Shown piece after piece: positions 1 through 6,652 of a stretch of 21,095 nt of DNA. Origin of the DNA: CAYTQK01 sp964439745 (GTDB lineage Bacteria > Desulfobacterota > Desulfobacteria > Desulfobacterales > Desulfosudaceae). The stretch is taken from the NCBI GenBank assembly GCA_964439745.1, contig CAYTQK010000017.1:1-21095 (forward strand), written 5' to 3'. The position numbers were made by a program, and so were the translations under genes. The notes below the pieces were generated by a model. That model was not told where the DNA came from. It was given only the letters and a program-made list of their open reading frames with translations, and did no database searches. Numbering within the stretch: the stretch's first letter is position 1; every line of letters starts with the position of its first letter.

Positions 1-746
1 ATCATGGCCCCGAAATTGACCTGCCGCTTTTCCAGCCCCAGGGCCTGCTGCAGCGGTTCCCACTGCATGGCGGCGGCATTGAAAAATCCGTTCCAGCAGG
101 TTCCCAGCCCCAGCGAAGGCGCGGCCAGGTCCAGGTAAGTCAGGGCAATGGTACAGGCACTCTGGGCGGCGGGGTTGTCCCTGGAGCCGTTGGCCAGGAT
201 CAGGTGGGGCGCTCCCCGGCTGATGGTGTCCACGCCCATGTCCCAGGCAGTCACCACCAGGTCCAGGTGCATCCTTTTGGCCACGCCGGCATGGGTCTCG
301 CTCTGGTGGCGCATCCAGTCCACTGCCAGGCCGCTGAGACGCTGCACCTCGTCGGCCTCGTGGATGACCTGCCAGCGCACCGGCTGGGTGTTGTGACCGC
401 TGGGGGCGTACCGGGCAATCCGGATCAGCTCCGCTAGCAGCTCCCGGTCCACGGGCTGCTTCTTGTAAGTCCGGATGGACCGCCGGTAGCGGAGAAAATG
501 TTCCGCCCGCGGCCCGTCCAACAGCCATTCCGGGTTGACCGCCAGGCACTCTTCCGGCGACAGGTGGTCATGGGTCATGGCCCCGGTGGGGCAGACGGCC
601 ACGCAGTGTCCGCAGTCGATGCACAATTTTTCAGCGCCGCGCACCGGCCGGGGGAAGCCCCCGTCCTTCATGTCAATGATTTTCATGGGGCACTCGGCCA
701 CGCAAATCCCGTCCTGGTTACACTTTTCCTTATCAATCGTCAGCAT
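1..746 (-). CDS. Nitroreductase family protein with N-terminal ferredoxin domain (C-terminus cut by window edge)
   Basis: The reading frame starts at the ATG at 746 and is open to the left edge (248 codons visible), so the C-terminus is missing. AGGAGG lies 6 nt before the ATG. Residues 1-55 form a two-cluster ferredoxin-like domain. The second cluster has canonical C42-x2-C45-x2-C48-x3-C52-P spacing. The first reads C9, D12, C15, C19-P, with Asp where the second Cys usually sits. From about residue 85 the nitroreductase fold begins, with RRSIRTY (89-95) and the FMN-site-like segment ARYAPSGHNTQP (111-122). Such fusions are presumed cytoplasmic FMN oxidoreductases fed by an internal Fe-S relay; the substrate cannot be read from sequence. 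It follows dapL by 14 bp and is probably cotranscribed with it. The family call is firm; the function is open. Confidence 0.9.
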   Translation of the reverse strand, partial: MLTIDKEKCNQDGICVAECPMKIIDMKDGGFPRPVRGAEKLCIDCGHCVAVCPTGAMTHDHLSPEECLAVNPEWLLDGPRAEHFLRYRRSIRTYKKQPVDRELLAELIRIARYAPSGHNTQPVRWQVIHEADEVQRLSGLAVDWMRHQSETHAGVAKRMHLDLVVTAWDMGVDTISRGAPHLILANGSRDNPAAQSACTIALTYLDLAAPSLGLGTCWNGFFNAAAMQWEPLQQALGLEKRQVNFGAM

Positions 747-760
747 CTCCAACCTCCTGG

Positions 761-1987
761 TTATTCTGCCAGGGCGCGGCGTATCCGCCGCATGGCTTCG
801 GCCACCTTTTCCTGGCTGTTAAAAGCCGACAAACGGATGTTGCGGGCGCCGCAGGTACCGAACCCGGCGCCGGGGGTGCAGACCACACCGGCCTCGTTGA
901 GCAGCCGGTCGAACAATTCCCAGGAATCCGCCCCGGCCTCCACCCAGATATAGGGGGAATGCTGCCCGCCGACATAGGCGTAGCCCAATTCATCCATGGT
1001 CCGGGTAATCAGGTCGGCGTTGGCCAGGTAATAATCAATGGTTTCCTGAACCTGGGTTTTGCCTTCCGGGCTGTAGACCGCCTCGGCCGCCCGCTGCACG
1101 GGGTAAGAGACTCCGTTGAACTTGGTGGAATGACGACGATTCCAGAGGCCGTGCAGCAAATGAACGTTACCGGCACGGTCAAAGGCCCGGCACTCTTTGG
1201 GCACCACGGAAAAGGCGCAGCGGACCCCGGTAAACCCGGCGGTCTTGGAGAAACTGCGGAATTCCACGGCCACTTCCCGGGCGCCCTCGATCTCGTAGAT
1301 GGACCGGGGCAGGCTGTCGTCCCGGATAAAGGCTTCATAGGCGGCATCGTAAAGGATCAGGCACTGGTTGGCGGCGGCATAATCCACCCAGGCCTTCAGG
1401 TCCGCGGCGGTGATCACGGCACCGGTGGGATTGTTGGGAAAACAGAGGTAAATCAGGTCCACCGGCACCTCCGGCAGCGCCGGCAGGTAATTGTTTTCCG
1501 GCGTGCTTTCCAGGTACACGACGCCCTGGTACCGCCCCTGGTCATGGGTGCCGGTCCGGCCGGCCATGACATTGGTGTCCAGGTAGACGGGATAGACCGG
1601 GTCGGGAATGGCCACGGTGATGTCGGCGGCAAAGAGTTCCTGGAAGTTGCCGGTATCGCACTTGGCCCCGTCGCTGATGAATATTTCATCGGCGCTGATG
1701 TCGGCTCCCCGGGACCGGTAGTCGTTGACCGCGATTTTCTCCCGCAGAAATTCATAGCCCTGTTCCGGACCGTATCCCCGGAAGGAGGCCGCTTCGCCCA
1801 TTTCGTCCACGGCCCGGTGAAAGGCCTCCCGGCAGGCCGGGCAGAGCGGCTGGGTGGCGTCGCCGATACCCAGCCGGATAATATCCATGTCCGGATTGGC
1901 CGCCTGGAAATCCCGCACCCGGGCGGCGATATCGGCAAACAGGTAGGAGGCCTGCAGCTTCAGATAATTTTCGTTGATGGTGATCAT
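761..1987 (-). CDS. dapL: LL-diaminopimelate aminotransferase
   Basis: PLP-dependent class I/II aminotransferase of 408 aa, which is normal for DapL. The enzyme converts tetrahydrodipicolinate plus glutamate directly to LL-diaminopimelate, bypassing the succinylase and acetylase routes. DapL-type signatures seen are RLGIGDATQPL (38-48), SDGAKCDTGNFQ (105-116), PNNPTGA (184-190), YDAAYE (213-218) and the PLP-lysine segment SFSKTAGFTGVRCAF, with K248 as the predicted Schiff-base lysine. AGGA stands 4 nt before the ATG. It is transcribed from the promoter at 2067-2095, with a leader of about 70 nt that contains a small hairpin. The ferredoxin-nitroreductase gene follows 14 bp downstream. Its product feeds meso-DAP to MurE, whose gene is in this window. 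Related aminotransferases (AspC, PatA) are less likely given the SDGAKCDTGNFQ block. Confidence 0.95.
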   Translation of the reverse strand: MITINENYLKLQASYLFADIAARVRDFQAANPDMDIIRLGIGDATQPLCPACREAFHRAVDEMGEAASFRGYGPEQGYEFLREKIAVNDYRSRGADISADEIFISDGAKCDTGNFQELFAADITVAIPDPVYPVYLDTNVMAGRTGTHDQGRYQGVVYLESTPENNYLPALPEVPVDLIYLCFPNNPTGAVITAADLKAWVDYAAANQCLILYDAAYEAFIRDDSLPRSIYEIEGAREVAVEFRSFSKTAGFTGVRCAFSVVPKECRAFDRAGNVHLLHGLWNRRHSTKFNGVSYPVQRAAEAVYSPEGKTQVQETIDYYLANADLITRTMDELGYAYVGGQHSPYIWVEAGADSWELFDRLLNEAGVVCTPGAGFGTCGARNIRLSAFNSQEKVAEAMRRIRRALAE

Positions 1988-2038
1988 ACAATCCTCTTAT
2001 TTTGAAATCATATCTCGGGGTTCCTGCCATTCCGGCGC

Positions 2039-2053
2039 CGGGATTTCATCCCG
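2039..2053 (-). promoter_or_regulatory. Small hairpin in the dapL leader
   Basis: A perfect 6-bp stem (CGGGAT / ATCCCG) closes a 3-nt loop, between the dapL promoter and its start codon. The leader is too short, and shows none of the conserved elements, for a lysine riboswitch. No T-tract follows, so it is not a terminator. Its role is unknown; it may only stabilise the mRNA. Confidence 0.35.
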
Positions 2054-2066
2054 CGGCCGTCCGGAC

Positions 2067-2095
2067 ACTATATAAAATTTGCCGTAAGCTGTCAA
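2067..2095 (-). promoter_or_regulatory. Sigma70-like promoter of dapL
   Basis: On the minus strand there is TTGACA (2090-2095), a 17-bp spacer, then TATAGT (2067-2072). The -35 matches the consensus at all six positions and the -10 at five of six. It lies about 80 bp upstream of the dapL start and points toward it. No transcript data are available. Confidence 0.75.
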
Positions 2096-2125
2096 TTTGC
2101 AACCAGTGGTAAAAATTCCCGGCAG

Positions 2126-2285
2126 CGCGGCTATAATCGTAATCGGGATCGAAATCCAAAGGGTTCGCATCGGAAGGGGAAAGACTCGGAAGTCTGCCGC
2201 TTTATGCCAGCGCAAGCTGGACGGCGCGAAGGCGCGGGGGGAGTTCGCTTACGATAGTGATCCCGATTTCGATTGGTATCGGGGT
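2126..2285. repeat. Extragenic palindromic element with inverted ends
   Basis: The 400 bp between dapL and the divergent membrane-protein gene hold no credible gene but do hold a structured block. Its ends are an imperfect 16-bp inverted repeat, AATCGtAATCGGGATC at 2135-2150 against 2259-2274, with one mismatch. Inside are three short hairpins in a row: GACT-CGGA-AGTC, CCAGC-GCAA-GCTGG (a GNRA-like loop) and GCGC-GAAG-GCGC. The right flank shows GAT-rich hexamer-like periodicity. This resembles a REP/MITE-type dispersed element, but copy number cannot be judged from a single window. Confidence 0.45.
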
Positions 2286-2388
2286 CAATCTTTGATATTG
2301 CTTTTCATAGCAGCCGACATGTACTACACTCTCATCTGAATTTCCGCCGGGCGATGACCGCCGAGCGGGATCATCACAGGAAAAAAGC

Positions 2389-3051
2389 ATGTCACCACCA
2401 CGTGTAAAAACGATACTTCTCATAACCGTGGCCCTGCTGGCCGTGGCCGGATTCGCCTGGGCAGTCGTCCGCCTGGACCTCTTGCCGGGCCTGGTGGACC
2501 AGATCAATACCAATACGCCGACCTCCGTGTTCATCCTTCTGTTTCTGGTGCTGCCCATCTTCGGTTTTCCCATGACCCCTTTTCTGCTCGTACTGGGCCT
2601 GAAATTCGGGATTGCAGCCGGTCTGGTCCTGCTGGTGGTCACCATGCCCCTGCACATGGCCATCTCTTTTGCCCTGGCCAACCTGGCCGACAGCCTGATC
2701 AGCAGGATCCTGACCCGCACCCGTTATTCGATACCCCAGGTACCGCCTGACAAGCGGCTGCGGTTTTCTTTTTTGGTCGCGGCCATACCGGTAGCACCTT
2801 ACGCCGTTAAAAACTTTCTGCTGCCGCTGGCCGGTATCCCCTTCCGGACATACCTGTCCGTCAACTGGCCCTGCCAGGCGGTACTTTGCGTCCCCGCCGT
2901 GGTGCTGGGCAGTTCCCTGGCGACCCTTAACATTCCCCTGTTCGGCGGTGCCGTGGCCGCCATTGTTCTGGTTTATCTGGTTGTCAGCCGGATAGAAAAG
3001 AAATACAGCCGTCAGGTCAATCTGATGAAAACAGAAACAACGAACGAATAA
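2389..3051 (+). CDS. VTT-domain (TVP38/TMEM64, SNARE-associated) membrane protein
   Basis: Integral membrane protein of 220 aa, close to the usual VTT family length. Hydrophobic segments lie at about 8-28, 45-70, 75-100, 126-150, 160-180 and 184-200. The VTT-like core is visible as FPMTPFLLVLGLKFG (60-74), then a polar loop, then VAAIPVAPYAVKNFLLPLAGI (130-150), which matches the family pattern of a re-entrant P-rich loop followed by N and a G-rich helix. Homologs belong to the DedA/VTT superfamily, which includes lipid scramblases and undecaprenyl-phosphate flippases; the specific substrate here is unknown. The start is supported by AGGA 8 nt upstream. It is a lone plus-strand gene, divergent from dapL and convergent with ftsZ, so it is probably its own transcription unit. 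Confidence 0.8.
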   Translation: MSPPRVKTILLITVALLAVAGFAWAVVRLDLLPGLVDQINTNTPTSVFILLFLVLPIFGFPMTPFLLVLGLKFGIAAGLVLLVVTMPLHMAISFALANLADSLISRILTRTRYSIPQVPPDKRLRFSFLVAAIPVAPYAVKNFLLPLAGIPFRTYLSVNWPCQAVLCVPAVVLGSSLATLNIPLFGGAVAAIVLVYLVVSRIEKKYSRQVNLMKTETTNE

Positions 3052-3062
3052 CTCTGCCGGGT

Positions 3063-3109
3063 CCCGGTCGGCCGGCTGGCAGGCAGGCTGCCGACCGGGG
3101 TGTCGGCAG
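3063..3109 (+). terminator. Overlapping alternative hairpins after the VTT gene, probable terminator
   Basis: Two perfect inverted repeats share bases. CCCGGTCGGC (3063-3072) can pair with GCCGACCGGG (3090-3099). Alternatively CTGCCGAC (3088-3095) can pair with GTCGGCAG (3102-3109) across a 6-nt loop, followed by a weak T run (TCTTT). The second hairpin looks like an intrinsic terminator for the plus-strand gene that ended 12 bp earlier. It lies between convergent genes and could also slow transcription arriving from ftsZ, but no T-tract follows it on the minus strand. Confidence 0.5.
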
Positions 3110-3236
3110 TCTTTACGTGCTGGAAATGACTCTCTTCTGACATATCGGATACGCGCTGCCGCGGTTGCCGGCCGCACCTCTCCCTTCGGCCGCAGCCGGT
3201 GAATCCGCGTCTTTTCGGAAAATGGTCACCGCCGGA

Positions 3237-4412
3237 TCAGTCGGCCTGGTTCCGCAGAAAAGTCGGGATTTCCAGGTCGTCACTGTCATAGACAATCCCC
3301 TTGTAGCCCCGGTAGGACGCCCCGGAACCTTCGCCGGCCGAAGCCTGGTTGCGGATAAAAGTGGGACGGTCCAGTTTCTCCACGGACATGTCCTGGAGAT
3401 CGGCGGCGGTCACGTCCCGGACGCGGCCCCTCTTGATATCCACCAGGGATTCGGATTCCATGCCGATGCCGGTGGCGATCACCGTTATCCGGATCTCGTC
3501 GCCGAGAGTGTCATCTATGGTGGTCCCCCAGATGATCTCGGTCTCATCCCCGACTTCCTCGTGAATCCGGTCCGAGGCCTCCTCCATCTCCTGGAAGGAG
3601 AGATCACTGGAACTGGCGATATTCAGCAGCACTCCCCGGGCGCCGGCAATGGAGCACTCTTCCAGCAGGGGGTGGGAAATGGATTTTTCCGCCGCTTCCA
3701 GGGCCCGGTTTTCGCCGTCGGACACGCCGATCCCCATCAGGGCCATGCCGGCCTTGGACATGATCGTCTTGACGTCGGCAAAGTCCAGGTTGACCAGGCC
3801 GGGTACCATGATCAGGTCGGAAATCCCCCGCACCGAATGGTGCAGCACCTCGTCGGCCTTCTTGAACATATCGACCATCTTGTCCTTTTTCGAGGCCAGG
3901 GTTCGCAGCCGGTCGTTGCGGATGGTGATGACCGTGTCGGCAATGTCTTTCAGGGCGGCCACGCCGTCCTCAGCCTGGCGGGCGCGTTTTTTACCCTCAA
4001 AGGAAAAGGGCTTGGTCACCACGGCCACGGTCAGTGCCCCCAGTTCCTTGCAGATCTCGGCCACCACCGGCGAAGCACCGGTACCGGTGCCGCCGCCGCA
4101 GCCCTCGGTAATAAAAACCATGTGGGCGTCAGCCAGGGCGTCCCGGATGGCATCGGCGCTTTCCAGGGCCGCCTCCCGGCCGACCTGGGGATTGGCTCCG
4201 GCCCCGAGTCCCTGGGTCACCGTTCCCCCCAGCTGAATCTTGACATGGGCCTGGGATGCTTCCAGGGCCTGACTGTCGGTATTGGCAACGATGAACTCCA
4301 CCCCTTGCAGGTTGGAGTCAATCATGTTGTTGACGGCATTGCCGCCGGCGCCCCCGACCCCGATTACCTTGATCCGGGCCGTGTTTTCTTTTTCCACATA
4401 AGCAAATGTCAT
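3237..4412 (-). CDS. ftsZ: Cell division protein FtsZ
   Basis: Tubulin-like GTPase that forms the cytoplasmic Z-ring; last gene of the dcw cluster. I choose the ATG at 4412 (391 aa), which has GAGGAGGTGA about 8 nt upstream. A GTG at 4421 is in frame but lies inside that Shine-Dalgarno sequence. Seen: the N-terminal nucleotide-binding segment GVGGAGGNAVNNM (18-30), the G-box GGGTGTGAS (106-114), and the T7 synergy loop NLDFAD (208-213). The core ends near 320, and a short linker and C-terminal peptide follow. Two oddities stand out. The G-box reads EGC-GGGTG, where AGM-GGGTG is usual. The C-terminal anchor peptide occurs twice: DRPTFIRNQA (348-357) and EIPTFLRNQA (381-390). The 99-bp gap after ftsA holds a TATATA (4471-4476) that might mark an ftsZ-proximal promoter, but no -35 is clear. 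Confidence 0.97.
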   Translation of the reverse strand: MTFAYVEKENTARIKVIGVGGAGGNAVNNMIDSNLQGVEFIVANTDSQALEASQAHVKIQLGGTVTQGLGAGANPQVGREAALESADAIRDALADAHMVFITEGCGGGTGTGASPVVAEICKELGALTVAVVTKPFSFEGKKRARQAEDGVAALKDIADTVITIRNDRLRTLASKKDKMVDMFKKADEVLHHSVRGISDLIMVPGLVNLDFADVKTIMSKAGMALMGIGVSDGENRALEAAEKSISHPLLEECSIAGARGVLLNIASSSDLSFQEMEEASDRIHEEVGDETEIIWGTTIDDTLGDEIRITVIATGIGMESESLVDIKRGRVRDVTAADLQDMSVEKLDRPTFIRNQASAGEGSGASYRGYKGIVYDSDDLEIPTFLRNQAD

Positions 4413-4511
4413 GAGAGTCACCTCCTCTATGTTTACCAGCGATTATTCGATTGTCGGCAGTTGGTATTCCTATATACGTTTCGGGACACGAATCCCTCCC
4501 GTTGTGCCTTC

Positions 4512-5735
4512 CTAAACCACATCCTTGAACCACCGTTTCATCCGCCCGATCAGCCGGTTGAACAGGTTGGCGTCGCGGATGCGGAACTTCCGGTCCACCT
4601 CGTTGCGGGCCCCGTACAGGACCAGCCCCACGCCGGTGGCATACATGGGGTTGTTGACCACGTCCACCAGGCCGGTGATGCCGCCGGGCCGGCCCAGCCG
4701 GGTCGGCTGGTTGATGATCGCCTCGGCCACGTCGCAGATCCCCTCCAGCAGGGCGGTTCCCCCGGTCAGGACGACGCCGGTGGTAATCTCGTCGGTGGCC
4801 CCCTTGCTGATGATCTCGCGGTTGATCAGGGTAAAAATCTCTTCCACCCGCGGGGTTATGATCTCCCCCAGGATTTCCACCGGCACGCTCTCCGGCTCCC
4901 GTCCGCCGGTCCGCTTGACCTCGATCATGTCCCCGCTCCGCTCCCGTCCGGCCGCGGCAAAGCCATATCGTTTCTTGATTTTTTCCGCCTCGCTATGGGG
5001 CGTCCGCAGGCCGATGGCGATATCATTGGTCAGGTTGTTGCCGCCCAGGGCCAGGACAAAGGTGTGCCGGATGTTGCCGCCGCAGAAGACGGCCAGATCC
5101 GAGGTTCCGCCGCCCAGATCCACCAGGGCCGTTCCCAGGGCCTTTTCTTCCCGGGTCAGAACCGCCTCCCCCGACGCCAGGGATTCCAGCACGATATCGC
5201 ACACGTCCAGGCCGGCCCGATGGGCACACTTGACAATATTGTGGGCCGAGGCCACCGCCCCGGTGACGATATGAATTTTTACCTCCAGCCGCACCCCGCT
5301 CATGCCGACCGGATTCTGAATTCCCGGTTCGTCATCGACGATGTATTCCTGCGGCAGGATATGAATGATTTCCCGGTCCATGGGGATGGCCACGGCACTG
5401 GCCGCTTCCTTGACGCGGTCCAGGTCGGAGCGGGTGATCTCCCTCCCCTTGATGGCGATAACGCCGCGGCTGTTGAAGCTGGACACGTGCCCTCCGGCAA
5501 TACCGACATAGGCGTTGGAAATCTCGCAGCCGGCCATCAGTTCCGCCTCTTCCACCGCTTTTTTGATGGAGGTCACCGTGGATTCGATATCGACCACCAC
5601 CCCCTTGCGAAGGCCTTCCGAGGGGTGCATCCCGATACCGATTACATTGATATTGTTGCCTTCCTTTTCTCCGACCACGGCACATATCTTGGTGGTACCG
5701 ATATCAAGGCCGACAATAATGTCCTGATCCTGCAT
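4512..5735 (-). CDS. ftsA: Cell division protein FtsA
   Basis: Actin-like ATPase that tethers FtsZ filaments to the inner membrane and recruits later divisome proteins. It is 407 aa, the usual length. Actin-family nucleotide motifs are visible: phosphate-1 GLDIGTTK (9-16), phosphate-2 VDLGGGTSD (205-213) and the adenosine motif VVLTGGTALLEG (321-332). The FtsA-specific 1C subdomain lies at about 85-165. The C-terminus LFNRLIGRMKRWFKD (391-405) is a basic amphipathic helix suited to membrane binding. The ATG follows the ftsQ stop by 2 bp, with a GGGGG ribosome-binding stretch upstream. It recognises the FtsZ C-terminal peptide, which is duplicated in the neighbouring gene. Confidence 0.97.
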   Translation of the reverse strand: MQDQDIIVGLDIGTTKICAVVGEKEGNNINVIGIGMHPSEGLRKGVVVDIESTVTSIKKAVEEAELMAGCEISNAYVGIAGGHVSSFNSRGVIAIKGREITRSDLDRVKEAASAVAIPMDREIIHILPQEYIVDDEPGIQNPVGMSGVRLEVKIHIVTGAVASAHNIVKCAHRAGLDVCDIVLESLASGEAVLTREEKALGTALVDLGGGTSDLAVFCGGNIRHTFVLALGGNNLTNDIAIGLRTPHSEAEKIKKRYGFAAAGRERSGDMIEVKRTGGREPESVPVEILGEIITPRVEEIFTLINREIISKGATDEITTGVVLTGGTALLEGICDVAEAIINQPTRLGRPGGITGLVDVVNNPMYATGVGLVLYGARNEVDRKFRIRDANLFNRLIGRMKRWFKDVV

Positions 5736-5737
5736 GA

Positions 5738-6652
5738 CTATCCCCCTTTATGTGGTTGCCCGCCAAAGGCGACTTCCGTTTCCCGGTCCCGCATCCGGAC
5801 CACCACCCGTCCCGGGCATTCCAGCCCGACGGCGGCGACACGCACGTCTCCGGCGCGGTCATCGAGACATGACAGCACATCATTCAAGCGTTTATATTTC
5901 TTAACATAATGATCCTGATCATCATCAAATCCGAACCGGACCGGGCCGACCCGGTCAAAAGCATACAGGGTAACCCCCCGGTCACGGTCGACCGCCACCC
6001 GATCTATGGACAACCCCGGGATGAGGTGCCGCAGGCGGCGACCGGTTTCAATGACATCCAGGGCGGCCCGGAACAATTCACTGCCGGGTCGGCCCTGCTC
6101 ATCCAGGTCCCGGTAATCCAGGCCGGAAATCACCGGCAGCCCCTGTGGGTCCGAGACCTCCCGCGACTTGAACAGGGTACGCTGTTCATCGATAAAATAT
6201 TCCCGGCCCAGGTCCACCACGGTCAGCGGCTCATATTCCTGGATGGAAATGGCCACAGTATCCGGCAGCTGCCGGCTGATACCGACCGAAGCGATCCAGG
6301 GATGAGCCAGCAGCCGCTTGCGTGCGGCCGCCAGGTTGACGGCCAGAATATTATTCCCGCGTTGAATACCGGCCTGACGGACGACCGCTTCTTCTTCCAG
6401 CAGACAGGTCCCGGCCACGGAAACATTGCTGATGCCGAGGCAGTCGCAGCCGGTCAACAGGAGATATCCGCCCACGAAAAAGGCACTGATCACCAGGACT
6501 CCAGCCATCAGGCTGAACGAGCCGGCCAGCCGGAACCCCGTCCGAAACGAACGCGCGGGCTTTTTGCCTTTTTTGCGGTTGCGGCGCACCGGCTGGCGTT
6601 GAGCCAGCACCACCGGCTGCTGCATTTTTCTATTGCGTTTATTCACCGACAA
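5738..6652 (-). CDS. ftsQ: Cell division protein FtsQ (POTRA domain)
   Basis: Bitopic divisome protein of 304 aa that links FtsB/FtsL to the rest of the septal complex. It has a long, very basic cytoplasmic N-terminus (1-40), one membrane segment (about 43-67), a POTRA domain beginning near ISNVSV (74-79), then the FtsQ beta domain to about 290. The start appears to be TTG at 6652, with GGAGG 6 nt upstream inside the murB coding sequence, giving a 14-bp overlap with murB. A GTG at 6646 and an ATG at 6625 are in-frame alternatives that lose only basic tail residues. Two cysteines (C69, C71) sit just outside the membrane segment. Sequence conservation is low, as is usual for FtsQ, but topology and position in the cluster make the call secure. 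Confidence 0.9.
   Translation of the reverse strand: MSVNKRNRKMQQPVVLAQRQPVRRNRKKGKKPARSFRTGFRLAGSFSLMAGVLVISAFFVGGYLLLTGCDCLGISNVSVAGTCLLEEEAVVRQAGIQRGNNILAVNLAAARKRLLAHPWIASVGISRQLPDTVAISIQEYEPLTVVDLGREYFIDEQRTLFKSREVSDPQGLPVISGLDYRDLDEQGRPGSELFRAALDVIETGRRLRHLIPGLSIDRVAVDRDRGVTLYAFDRVGPVRFGFDDDQDHYVKKYKRLNDVLSCLDDRAGDVRVAAVGLECPGRVVVRMRDRETEVAFGGQPHKGG

Noticed and set aside
1988..2066. Lysine riboswitch in the dapL leader
   Set aside because: The leader is only about 70 nt with one 6-bp hairpin, far too small for the lysine riboswitch fold.
4471..4476. TATATA as an internal ftsZ promoter
   Set aside because: No acceptable -35 lies 16-18 bp upstream; mentioned only as a possibility in the ftsZ entry.
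3165..5909. A 914-codon open frame on the plus strand opposite ftsZ and ftsA
   Set aside because: It lies antisense to two certain genes and its translation is compositionally odd (rich in H, G, D, Q) with no domain pattern. High GC at third positions commonly keeps such antisense frames open.
6440..6451. Lipobox-like LTGC (66-69) in FtsQ suggesting a lipoprotein
   Set aside because: It follows a 40-residue basic cytoplasmic tail and a long membrane helix, unlike a lipoprotein signal; FtsQ is normally a bitopic anchor. The Cys are kept as a separate, weaker observation.
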